Positions 49,101 through 59,500 of a stretch of DNA of 64,000 nucleotides are shown here, piece by piece. The stretch is from Bugula neritina (Eukaryota; Bryozoa; Gymnolaemata; Cheilostomatida; Bugulidae). Numbering within the stretch: the first letter of the stretch is position 1; each line of letters opens with the position of its first letter. The stretch covers positions 662,501 to 726,500 of the forward strand of contig OZ037766.1 of NCBI GenBank assembly GCA_964035545.1, given 5' to 3'. Both the position numbers and the translations under genes were made by a program. A model generated the notes under the pieces. It did not search any database, was not told the origin of the DNA, and worked only from the letters and a program-made list of their open reading frames with translations.

Positions 49101-50239
49101 CACTGAGCTACTCTGGCTCACCAGGTAATCAACTTTAACACTAGAAGTTGAATCAACAGTTTGAGAGTCTCAACATGGCCGTTGTTATGTCATTCATACG
49201 TTTGAATTATCATTTAGTTGTATTTTAGCACATTTTCATAGTTTTAAACTTGTCTCCTCTAAAGACGTGTTGATCAGTTAACTGATTGATTTGTCCGACA
49301 ACCTAATGTGACTTTTAAAGAGTTTCAATATAAGAGTTACTCTGTGAACTTCTACTGAACTCAACTGTTGTGTGAGTATTTAGATCAGATGTAACACTTG
49401 CATGTCAGGCATCTGTATTATACCTTCACACATTATTGTATTATCTTATGTATACAGTAGTTATACCTTGTAATATATACTATAATATAATAAGTATACA
49501 GTAGTTATACCTTGTAATATATACTATAATATAATAAGTATACAGTATTTATACCTTGTAATATACGCTATAATATAATAAGTATACAGTATTTATACCT
49601 TGTAATATATACTATAATATAATTTACACACTTCCTGCAGGAGTCTGATATTTGTCAGCGAGCTGTTTGACAACATTGAAGATAAGCCAACCTTCTACGC
49701 TGCCATGACGGCAGCATACGAAGCTTCTGTCAAACAGTACCACAACTTCCTGGTGCGCTCTATCTTTTCTGTGAGTATTTTATTATACCTGTCCTCCGAC
49801 ATAATTGTAGAAATAGTTGAAGTTGTCCCTCTTGATAATTTTATCAAGTTCATTCCAATGCAATATGTGGTCTTGGCAAGTCATCTACAAACTTCAGTAC
49901 CATTTATAAATTGACAGAAGTTTGTACTGTGAAAGATTTTCTCATAAAGCATATTAAGATGGAAAAAAAGAAACCTAATGCTTTGCATCATAAAATTCCT
50001 ATAATTTATGTCATGAAGTTTTGGTGTTTTAGGTAGTAGGAAAAGCTGCACCAAGCAAAGAAGTTGCTCTTGAAGGGTTTACAATAAACAAGGGAGATAC
50101 AGGTAAACCCGGCTATACAGGTTGCCTGTATGACAGTATGTACACCTACAATGACGCTTTGTCTGACGTGTGTTCCAATATCGAGGACATGTTTCAGAGA
50201 GAGGCTGCCATTATCATAATGCATCGGCCGCCTTCGTAA
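43114..50239 (+). CDS. Glycolipid transfer protein family member with N-terminal membrane segment (GLTPD2-like), 295 aa
   Basis: Exons 43114-43214, 45022-45099, 45466-45561, 46811-46896, 48708-48766, 48994-49124, 49641-49770, 50033-50239; all GT-AG, frames continuous. Residues ~10-27 (KASLALMLLVTITLVAH) are a signal peptide or anchor; residues 28-90 are a polar, low-conservation linker. The GLTP fold follows: FSPIKSGFNTNIQLI, FSTLEAILKEEK, TELLWLTRSLIFV, AAYEASVKQYHNFLVR and GKAAPSK. This family carries single lipids (glycolipids or ceramide-1-phosphate) between membranes. By alignment with human GLTP, Asn52, Trp96 and His140 are kept (N138, W181, H218 here), but Asp48 and Lys55 are Gly134 and Leu141. 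So the sugar-binding centre is altered and the ligand may differ. The leader suggests a secretory-pathway or extracellular lipid binder, as in GLTPD2. Exon 1 and 2 assignments rest on splice sites and frame only. Confidence 0.9.
43858..43965. repeat. 21-bp tandem repeat
   Basis: About five copies of AACTGTACTTGGCAAAGAGC in intron 1 of the GLTP-family gene. Confidence 0.8.
44310..44760. repeat. ~33-bp minisatellite
   Basis: About 14 copies of a unit containing ACTATATAATACCACTCTTA and GCTTGTATCCTGTG, shortened to about 25 bp in the last copies. Lies in intron 1 of the GLTP-family gene. Confidence 0.9.
45551..45893 (+). repeat. 19-bp minisatellite made of 5' splice sites
   Basis: Eighteen copies of ATTCCATACAGGTAAGGAT (variants GTAGGG and GTAAGA). 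The first copy is the end of exon 3 and its donor (CATACAG|GTAAGG), so the array duplicates both the last exonic bases and the splice donor. Every unit therefore holds a usable-looking donor. Confidence 0.95.
47440..47692. repeat. 20-bp minisatellite
   Basis: About 12 copies of ATTATTAGCAACTAGCAACT in intron 4 of the GLTP-family gene. Confidence 0.9.
49440..49624. repeat. ~46-bp tandem repeat next to a 3' splice site
   Basis: Four copies of a unit containing AAGTATACAGTAGTTATACC and TTGTAATATATACTATAATA, ending about 16 nt before the acceptor of exon 7 (CTGCAG at 49640). It probably includes the branch-point region. Confidence 0.85.
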
Positions 50240-51160
50240 ACTTTATTTTAGTTTATAATTAAGATATGCTAGGTTCATTGCAATACTGAAGTACACACTC
50301 TGCAGTAATTTTTATGGGGGGGTAACTCCAATGTATTCATGCTATTCATGTTAAAGGTTAGATCAAAACAGAACAAAGGTTCCTTTTGACTGAATTAATA
50401 ATAGTTCAAATATATTTCAAACAGTATTAAATTAGCTGACTTAGTAGACTGTAGATGGTAGGATTTATTCTGATTGTAGCTACTTAGTGTTATAACTCTA
50501 CTTTACTGCTGAAGTATTCTATTAATATCACATATCTAGTCTACTAAAAGGTGCTAATGAGTCATATCATAGTAGCTGTAATGGGAGGATAACTCTAAAA
50601 CACTGCTGATGGTATCGAATGCATAATATTAATTACCTTTATTACTTTACTAGTATAATTCTACATAAACTGACTAGTTACAGTGTTAAGAAGTGAAATA
50701 TAATCTAAATTAACACAATCATGGTGTCATACTTCTACAATGTATGTTGTGTCAGCCATTAAAATATGAATGAGAAATAAAATGAAATCTATAGACTGCA
50801 TCACAAAACAAGTGTATAAGCAAACAACTTAGAAGCAATCCTTATTTTAATATTAAAAATCACGGTTGATGTTTTGTATCATATTTTGAGTAACTTTCTG
50901 TTTGTAATATGTATTTATACCACAATTATTAATATTATGTTGTGCTTTTTATTGTTTTTATATTTTCTTGTTCAAAGCAACTATCAATGCAATTTTGAGT
51001 TTCTTTGTTGAATTTACTTTGCCGTGTTTATAAATATATTTAGCATTTATATTTCAGTCTTAATAAATAAGTCAATACAAATGAGATGTCAATTTGATTA
51101 TAATAACTTATACTCCATTCAGCTGTGTTCATCATAATATGGACCACTTTAGTTAATTAG
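50240..51160. other. 3' UTR and spacer between convergent genes
   Basis: Downstream of the GLTP-family stop. An AATAAA near 50775 is the first plausible polyadenylation signal. No other gene. Confidence 0.4.
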
Positions 51161-51164
51161 ATGT

Positions 51165-51545
51165 CACCAGCTAGACTGTGTGACCAGCTAGACTGTGTGA
51201 CCAGCTAGACTGTGTGACCAGCTAGACTGTGTGACCAGCTAGTCTGTGTGACCAGCTAGACTGTGTGACCAGCTAGTCTGCGTGACCAGCTAGACTGTGT
51301 GACCAGCTAGACTGTGTGACCAGCTAGTCTGTGTGACCAGCTAGACTGTGTGACCAGCTAGTCTGCGTGACCAGCTAGTCTGCGTGACCAGCTAGTCTGT
51401 GTGACCAGCTAGACTGTGTGATCAGCTAGTCTGCGTGACCAGCTAGTCTGCGTGACCAGCTAGTCTGTGTGACCAGCTAGACTGTGTGACCAGCTAGTCT
51501 GCGTGACCAGCTAGTCTGCGTGACCAGCTAGACTGTGTGACCAGA
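51165..51545. repeat. 17-bp minisatellite
   Basis: About 22 copies of GACCAGCTAGACTGTGT (variants GTCTGTG and GTCTGCG), lying between the 3' ends of the convergent GLTP-family and TPGS1 genes. Confidence 0.95.
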
Positions 51546-51771
51546 AAACACAATTCAACTCATCCATTGCAGTTACTTTTTGTTTTAACAAATAAAAAAA
51601 GCTAAACTACACATTGACGAATTCCTGAAATTAAAAATATATGGTTCATGTCGTATAGAATAAAACAGAAAAATTATATATCAAAAACACAGCAATTGAT
51701 AAAAACACTACAACCCTGAGTTTTGTAGGTAAAATTAAATTTCCCATGTAGCAGTACAGACATAATAAGGA

Positions 51772-51803
51772 GACAACTCTCGGTTGGTGGGAGTTGTCTG
51801 CCC
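51772..51803. repeat. Short inverted repeat GGAGACAACTC / GAGTTGTCT
   Basis: Arms AGACAACTC and GAGTTGTCT around about 11 nt. It resembles the GGAGA(T/C)AACTC ends of short dispersed elements reported from mollusc genomes, and related motifs occur at about 14036 and 50585. Possibly a solo remnant. Confidence 0.4.
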
Positions 51804-52007
51804 AGAATAGGGAAATAAGCAGCTGCTAAATGAGGAGTAATTCTGGCCGCATGGCTACAGGAAATGACATCACGGCCAATAAAATGCTTAACAACAGCTC
51901 TGGCATGTAAGACTACAACATGGCTATCTGCTTATGATAAAAAATAGTACAAAAATAATATATATAAATTACAGCTGCCGGACTAACATACAGGAAGTTA
52001 ACTATCA

Positions 52008-54412
52008 TCACATAGCAGTGCTGTCTAACTTCTCTACTACGCTGAGAAATGCGCTGGCTGCCGTCTCCATAAACTGGTCGTGGTTCAGCGTTGTCTTGTT
52101 TCCAGCAGCAGACGCTGACGCCTGCAACACGTGATGTAACTAGAAGGGGTGCTTCTATTTGATTAAGGAGAATTGCAAGCACCGCCGATAAGTAATTCAA
52201 GTCAAATAATTTGGTATCGCAGTGAATAAATTGACAGATTCTATTGATCATGTCTGCACGTCTACAGTATCTGTGGATACCTAATATTTTCATCAACATT
52301 TCCTCACACAAGTTTTAACAATTGAATGGAAAAATCAAATTTTCAGAAATTGACCAAAATTTAAATCAGTTTGCAGGAATATTACCTTGGACAAAGCAGC
52401 AGATAGACCTTCAGGAGAAAGGTTGACGCAGGCTTGCAGCTCCCTATAATAGAGAGTAACATCTGTGTATAGCTGTGACATAATGTACGGCTATGACATA
52501 ATGTATAGCTATGACATAACATATAGCCATGACATAATGTACAGCTGTGACACAACGTGACAAAATGTACTATCATAGGTTTGTATATAAAAACTTTTTG
52601 TTTATAGAGTGACAATCATAAAAACCTGGCAAGAGAGTTATATGATATGTATCTCCAATACACAGTATGATTATATTACTCCACAATTCATTACAATCAT
52701 ATCATATATCATCAAGAACAAACACAATAATATTATATTATGATATAGTATCACTACGTTATTGTAGTATTATATTATTTCTCTCACCCTTCACTTCTTT
52801 GCTGTTTCAGGAGAGAAAAAGAAGATCTCAGTTGACTTATGACTATTTCTGAGTAGGTTTTATCAACCTGTCCATTTGACCCTACATCCAGGAGTTCATA
52901 TAGTTGATTAGACAACTCCAAGTAGTCTGGGAAAAACAATCAATATGATAATATGTAATAACATTCCTACTACCACTACCACTACTACTTAGTATTACTA
53001 CTAGTAGTAGTACTACTAGTAGTAATACTAATAGTACTACTATTTACTATTACTACTACTAGTAGTATTATTACTAGCCTACTACTAGTAGTACTAAGTA
53101 ATTAGCAGTACTAGTAGTAGTACTGCTATTACTAACACAACTTTTACTATCACTGCTACCACCAATACAACTATTCTATTAGTATACACTAGTTATAATT
53201 TGTCCAGTCCGTACCTCTATATAATACGATTGAAGAAACTGCATAATAAAACACTTCATATGTCACAGCTTCATGCTGACGTCTGCACAACTTGTGTTTA
53301 AACTTGGCAGCAGCAGAAGATGGAGTATCTCTGAATAAAAGACATATACATGTGGTAACCTAACAGTAAGACATATACATGTGGTAACCTAACAGTAGGA
53401 CATATACATGTGTGACATGTTTATGTGATATTTGTTTGTATCACATGTAGACACACATCCTTCTTAAATTATTACAAAAATCGAGAGCTTTTAGTAAACT
53501 TACTTTAATAAAAGAGTCAGTAACTCATCAAAGAGCATTCCATTTATTCCTGTCAATTGTTTGGTGACTACAAAATATAAAACACATGTTTCCTGCAAAA
53601 GTCAAAACATCAACTTGAACAGGTGTAATCTAATCTTAAACAAACTATTCCAAGCGTCATATTCTAATGAAGTGGTTTCAACAATTGACCAATTAAAAAC
53701 ATTTAGAAAATTAAATTTTTGAAAAACTTATTCAACAATATTATTATGAGCTCGAGACAAGAAAGCTGAACCTATAAGCTGTAATGCTGACTTTCACCTT
53801 TGACAACAAGATGCCAGACCGAAAAACTAGATACAACAGAGTATCGCTGATGAATAGCTGATGATTCTTACGTTTAGTTTGGTTGAGAATGTCGAATGCA
53901 GTAGCAACGTTTTGTTTAAAGGCAGGGCGGGAGTGGTGAGACAGCATGATGACTTGGTAAGACTTCTCTAATCGATTACTTTGCTCATAGCTCGACTGGA
54001 AGCTAAACAGATAATATAAATGCTTTAACCATATCAACTCTGTTTAACACAACTCTTACTATTGTTAGAAGACTCTCATTGAATTGTTAAACCATGACAT
54101 AAGAAACTATGAGGAAACAATGAATATAAAAAGAAAACCTTCATCGTAATAGATGACTCACTAGTCAGCCATGAACTTGAGGGGATCAGCAGGACGATTA
54201 GCTGTGAGCTGAGTTACTAAATCACTCATAGTTTCCTTAACACGGTTCTTTTCTGTTACACAATAAAATATCAACAATTATCGACACTTCTGGACACAGT
54301 ATCAAGTAAGCTTATTATATCAAAACTAAACTTAAGACTAACCTAAGAAACTTTTGTCAATTTCCAGTTTAGCTTCTTCCCCAAGCTTTTTTGACTTTTC
54401 ATTCATTGCCAT
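52008..54412 (-). CDS. TPGS1: Tubulin polyglutamylase complex subunit 1
   Basis: Minus-strand exons 54412-54343, 54252-54162, 54002-53872, 53567-53504, 53330-53215, 52926-52788, 52443-52386, 52121-52008; GT-AG borders, continuous frame, 260 residues, similar to the vertebrate length (about 290). Recognised by the PADPLKFMADYF segment followed by LEKSYQVIMLSHHSRPAF and KQNVATAFDIL, which match the family's EPI-FLAHYFE...LAHHSQ-AF-NNV--AYE region. Further matches are LCRRQHEAVTYEVFYYAV and the C-terminal LNHDQFMETAASAFLSVVEK. TPGS1 is a non-catalytic subunit that, with TPGS2, LRRC49, NICN1 and the ligase TTLL1, directs glutamate-chain addition to tubulin on axonemes and neuronal microtubules. 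The first ~20 residues are charged; the N-terminus resembles an RII/DPY-30-like dimerisation region. Divergent to NCBP3 with 2.1 kb between starts. Confidence 0.93.
52445..52562. repeat. 18-bp tandem repeat
   Basis: About six copies of TAGCTATGACATAATGTA in TPGS1 intron 6, directly upstream (in transcript sense) of exon 7. Confidence 0.8.
52965..53130. repeat. ACT/AGT trinucleotide repeat, self-complementary
   Basis: Mixed runs of ACT and AGT triplets (CTACTAGTAGTAGTACTA) in TPGS1 intron 5. The two triplets are reverse complements, so the tract can fold back on itself. Confidence 0.85.
53338..53412. repeat. ~28-bp repeat, 2.5 copies
   Basis: GACATATACATGTGGTAACC followed by TAACAGTA, in TPGS1 intron 4. 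Confidence 0.75.
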
Positions 54413-54836
54413 TGTGATAAATTATTCTAAAAAGTATTGCACTACAGGGTAAAAACATTGCAAATATAACATTAAAGTCGTTGATTGATAAACTACATAC
54501 TTTGGGTATTAGATTTGGTAAATATAGTATCCGCAATAGCATGAAGTTAAGAGCACAACTGAGTCTGTCTCAAGTAAAAAGTTAAATATAATTATAATAT
54601 TAACCAATTTCACTTTGTTGTTAAAAATAAATATCCGTAGCACTATAACTATAAGTATAACTATAAGATTAAGTATATGATAATCATAATATTAAAAAAG
54701 TAAAATTTATATTATAAATTATCTTAGTATTATAAAAGTAAAGTATATTCATTCTAATTATTTGAATAAGTCCCTAACCCGTTTGAAAACCCTTTTAGAT
54801 CAGGGGTTTCTCACAGGAACAGTGACTTTCACATTA

Positions 54837-54925
54837 TGATTATGATTATCTTTACTTTTACTTTTACTAAAACTAAAAGTAAAAGTAAAAGTAAAACTTT
54901 TAGTTTTAGTTTTACTCCATACTTG
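54837..54925. repeat. Inverted repeat of TTTTAC / GTAAAA
   Basis: CTTTTACTTTTACTAAAAC is followed by its reverse complement AAAGTAAAAGTAAAAG and then by TTTTAGTTTTAGTTTTAC, forming a nearly perfect hairpin with a very short loop. Confidence 0.8.
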
Positions 54926-55724
54926 GAAAGAAAATGAATTGTTATTTAGCTATGCGTAGAAGGTTTTGAAAATTAAACTGATAATAAAGAAACTTACAAC
55001 TTTGATGAAAAAAATTAACGCATTATTGTTAATGTGGTTCTTCTGTCATAGAAATTGCAATTGTCATGGTGATAGCAAGTGAGGATATTTTAGTTTCATT
55101 TCAAGGTGCCATATTGACCGGATGTTTAAGTTAGAAACGTTCCTAGACAACAACAGAGTGAGAATTCAAAAGTTTAAATAAATAAGGAATTTTTAAAACA
55201 AAAAAAAAATCATTACAATTTAATACAACTTTGTTTCATTTTTAATTATAAACATAGCAAATAACAACTAACTATCTTTCTGGTATTTTAAAGAATACTG
55301 TTGCCTAATGACAGCTCAACTATGATCTCTAATCCCAATTACAACGCTTTTTATATGTGGGAGGAATGCGCAGAATTAATAGTTTATTGTGCTTGATGAA
55401 AAGAACTAATTATCAACTTCAAGGTTGTACTTATTGTAATAAAGTACTAGTAGTTACTACGTCTACTGCTACTGGTAACTCTACGACTGCTGTGCTAGCC
55501 AGAAAAATTTACCTAATGGCTAATAGTATTTATTAAGAGTATTGTTTTCAGTTTTATTACTAACGCTGTTGAATTTCTGTAATAATATTAATTCACGACA
55601 TGAATTAATTGAATTATTCATATTCATTGATATTGATATTCATATTGATATTGATATTGTAAATGTTTGATTAAATGTAATACTAAGTCTAATAGTAATA
55701 CTAATTGTAATTGTTACCCATCGG

Positions 55725-55865
55725 CCAGCACTCATCAGTCATCACAGTCGCTCATCAGTCATCAGGTTTGGGGTAATACTAATACTAATACTAATACTAA
55801 TAGTAATAGTAAATTACTATTAGTATTAGTATTAGTATTACCCCCAACCCTGAGGCTGATGACCA
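55725..55865. repeat. Foldback element with AATACT arms
   Basis: The left arm reads CATCAGGTTTGGGGTAATAC and continues as (TAATAC)n. The right arm is its complement, (GTATTA)n, then CCCCCAACCCTGAGG and CTGATG. The arms are about 60 bp each and meet at AGTAATAGTAAATTACTATT, so there is almost no loop. The outer unique parts match imperfectly, which argues for a true inverted duplication rather than chance. Confidence 0.8.
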
Positions 55866-56560
55866 AGAGTAAGTAATACTTATTGTTATACTTATACTAA
55901 TTGATTGTTAAATAACAATGGCTACTTTACCGATGTAGTATAGTATGAGTATCACATTCACTGTTAAGAACAAAGCGGGTTCACCACTGTCAAAATTGCC
56001 CCTAGCCCCGGTAGTTGGACCCTAGAAGTGAGATTTAGATTGCATAACATGAACATGTATTTAATTTTATTCCTTGTGAGAACAAAAGTAATTGTAATTG
56101 TAATACTAATTAATTACATTGCCATGTAATTGTAATTATAATTGATTGCATTGCTTTTTGAATTAATTATAATAATATTGTGACTGACAAATTTTTTTGT
56201 AATTGTAATTGATTACATTTACATGTAATTGACCCCAACCCTGTAATACCCATATGCCATGCGGTATTATAATTTAATTAATTTTATTACACAAAGTCAA
56301 GCTATTGGTATTACTATTAATAAATAATGGTAATGCTAATAGTTTGACTTTAGGTCATAGTCTAACTTTTGCCATACTTACTCAATCATTGTGATTGCTC
56401 ATGTTGTTATTTGATGTTTGCATTGGTATGGCTATTAAATTTTTAGTGCTATTCTTCTCAAATATCTATAACTACACAAGAGACTTGAATCAAAGTCTTA
56501 CGCTGTTGTTTTCATATTTCGTTTTCTAAAACAGAACTTTCATTTTGCTAGCTGCACACA

Positions 56561-59500
56561 ATGGATGTGGACGTATCAACGGAACTGGCCCTGTCTACCG
56601 ACGAAGAAGTAGAAGAAGAGTTAGCTACGTCGAGGCTGTCTGAGAAGAAAATAGAGAATTTAAAGATCTCTATAGACAATGAGTTTGACGCTGAAGCTGG
56701 CGTGACCTTCGTCAAACTTGAACCTGAAACTCGGTCACCCCAGAGTGAGGATAATGCAGTTCACATTGTCAAACCTTTTCTACAAAAGTCAAGGTCAAAG
56801 AACAATAGCTACTTTACCAAGGTAGTCACATGTATACAGTATAATAGTCACGTGTATACAGTATAATAGTCACGTGTATACAGTATAATAGTCACGTGTA
56901 TACAGTATAATAGTCACGTATATACAGTATAATAGTCACGTGTATACAGTATAATAGTCACATGTATACAGTATAGTAGTCACATGTATACAGTATAATA
57001 GTCACATGTATACAGTATAGTAGTCACATGTATACAGTATAATAGTCACATGTATACAGTATAGTAGTCACGTGTATACAGTATAATAGTCACATGTATA
57101 CAGTATAATAGTCACATGTATACAGTATAATAGTCACGTGTATACAGTATAATAGTCACATGTATACAGTATAATAGTCACATGTATACAGTATAATAGT
57201 CACATGTATACAGTATAATATTCACATGTATACAGTATAGTAGTCACATGTATACAGTATAATAGTCACATGTATACAGTATAATAGTCACATGTATACA
57301 GTATAATAGTCACGTGTATACAGTATAATAGTCACATGTATACAGTATAATAGTCACATGCTGTATTTAATATTGAAGGATCAAGTCAAAGTATACAGTA
57401 ACTCGATGGCGGGGAACTTTGAAGTTGGTATCGACATGTCCAGTGAAGTAATTATTTATCATATTACTTTATATTAAATATATTTTACTATGTGTTATAT
57501 TGCTATTTTACTATGTGTTATATTGCTATTTTACTATGTGTTATATTGCTATTTTACTATGTGTTATATTGCTATTTTACTATGTGTTATATTGCTATTT
57601 TACTATGTGTTATACTGCTATTTTACTATGTGTTATATTGCTAGTTCTGCTGTCACACATTTCAAAATGCTGTCGTTTATCTCAGGAATCCAAATCCAAA
57701 CGGGAGGAACGGGCCAAGAGGTTTGGGATGGAGAACATGGAGGTGGTAACTCCCCAGTATGATGTTGAATCTCTCTACCAGAGGTGTGTGTGCCTGTATA
57801 TTCACCTGTATATTCACCTGTGTGTTCACCTGTAGACTGAGAGTGTAGAGAGTATAGACTGAGAGTGTAGACTGAGAGACTAGAGAATATAGACTGAGAG
57901 ACTAGAGAATATAGACTGAGAGACTAGAGTGTAGACTGAGGTACTAGAGTGTAGACTGAGAGACAGAGGGTAGACTGAGAGACTAGAGTATAGACTGAGA
58001 CACTAGATATTCTCATATAGAACTACTCTCCCCTTAGCCTAGGTATCACACCAGCTGATCTCAAGCGCAGCGGGCTGATGGAGGTGCGTACCAACACGAT
58101 TCTGCTGAGAGGAGTGAATGAGATGAGTACAGACGACATATTCAACTACTTTGCTAAATATCCTCCGACTAGTCTACAGTGGATAGACGACTCCCTCTGT
58201 AAGATTTAAATTATATCTCTACTTCTCTATCTCATCTTAATAAAGTTGTTTTACTTTATTTAATTTCCTCCAAATTTCTAGATAGAAGATTGTGAAGATA
58301 ATTTGTTAGGATTGATATTACCTTGACTCGTTCACACGTCAGCTTCCAGCGTTTCATATATCAGTTTATTCAAAGAGTGTGCCTCTCTCATTGGTTTGCT
58401 ATTTAGCACTGTTTATGCCAGAGGCTAAGAAGAAACTTTTCTCATCAGGTTTTCAACTAAATTTCCCTTTTACTGGCACAGCAATGACCTCTAATGACCT
58501 CTAACCTTTCAGGTAACCTCATATATGCAAACGCCCACGACTGTAACCGAGCTCTATTCAACATGAGTTATCCAATCACGACGAAGGTCTCAGCACAAAC
58601 AGGAAGTGGGGTTAGTAAAGAGACATCTACTGGTGCTGACAACTCCATCAACTCACTAGACAGTAATTTAGACATCAATGCTGACAAACAGACAGACTCA
58701 CATCAGGTTAGTATCTGTTTCCTGGATGGACAGGAAGGACTTCCTCTTCTTTGTGGTCAAGAGGCAGGAATGTGCGGAACCCCGACTTACTGTTTATAGC
58801 GAAGCTGGGATTCAGCTTAAGATGAATGTGTCTCAGTCATGTGTGATGATTCAATTTGAACTTCCCAAATACTTGGCAAAGTATTGCATAAGTTGAACTC
58901 CTTTACATTGGATAAACTGAGACACTGAGCTGGCCCAAGGAGATATTGTTAATGGGAAGAATGGTTGCACGCTATTGCCGGGTATAAATCAATTTTTTAG
59001 AACACCATGAAATGTAAGGACATAAACAGTATATTGCTCTGCTGCCCAGTACCGCAGTGAATAAACCTGCAGCATCTATTGCCTAGGCATATTTCCTTGT
59101 GCTCATCTTGTGAATGTAAAGTAACTTATGATTGTAGACCAGCGAAGGTAACACAACTCCCAACACGTGTCCTTCAGGAGCAGCTGAGGTGTATATAGAT
59201 GAAAGTGAGGTTCCCCCAGGCAAATGGAGGGTGGGGACTAGTGCAAAAAATGTGAAGTGCAGACTATTTATGAGACTAGCTACCAAGGGTAAACACTTTC
59301 TTGTATTGGACAGACTTCAGTCCTAATTTGAAATCAGCTTTTGTGTGGCCAGAGTTATTTCTTAGCTTGACTTTGTCTACATGGTACACTTGATTTCAGC
59401 CAGTGTGTAGAATAAACCTATTCTGATTTTCATCACATGTTTTGGGAAATTGTTTCATCAGTAAATATTTTAAGATTGCGCATGTTTTAGTGCAACCATT

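Larger units (their letters stand above)
54413..56560. other. Divergent intergenic region between TPGS1 and NCBP3
   Basis: Should contain both promoters. No TATA box stands out. Contains foldback repeats at 54837-54925 and 55600-55870 and AATTGTAATT-type low complexity at 56090-56240. Confidence 0.5.

Noticed and set aside
51165-51545. CRISPR-like array
   Set aside because: Head-to-tail 17-bp units with no spacers, in a eukaryotic genome; a minisatellite.
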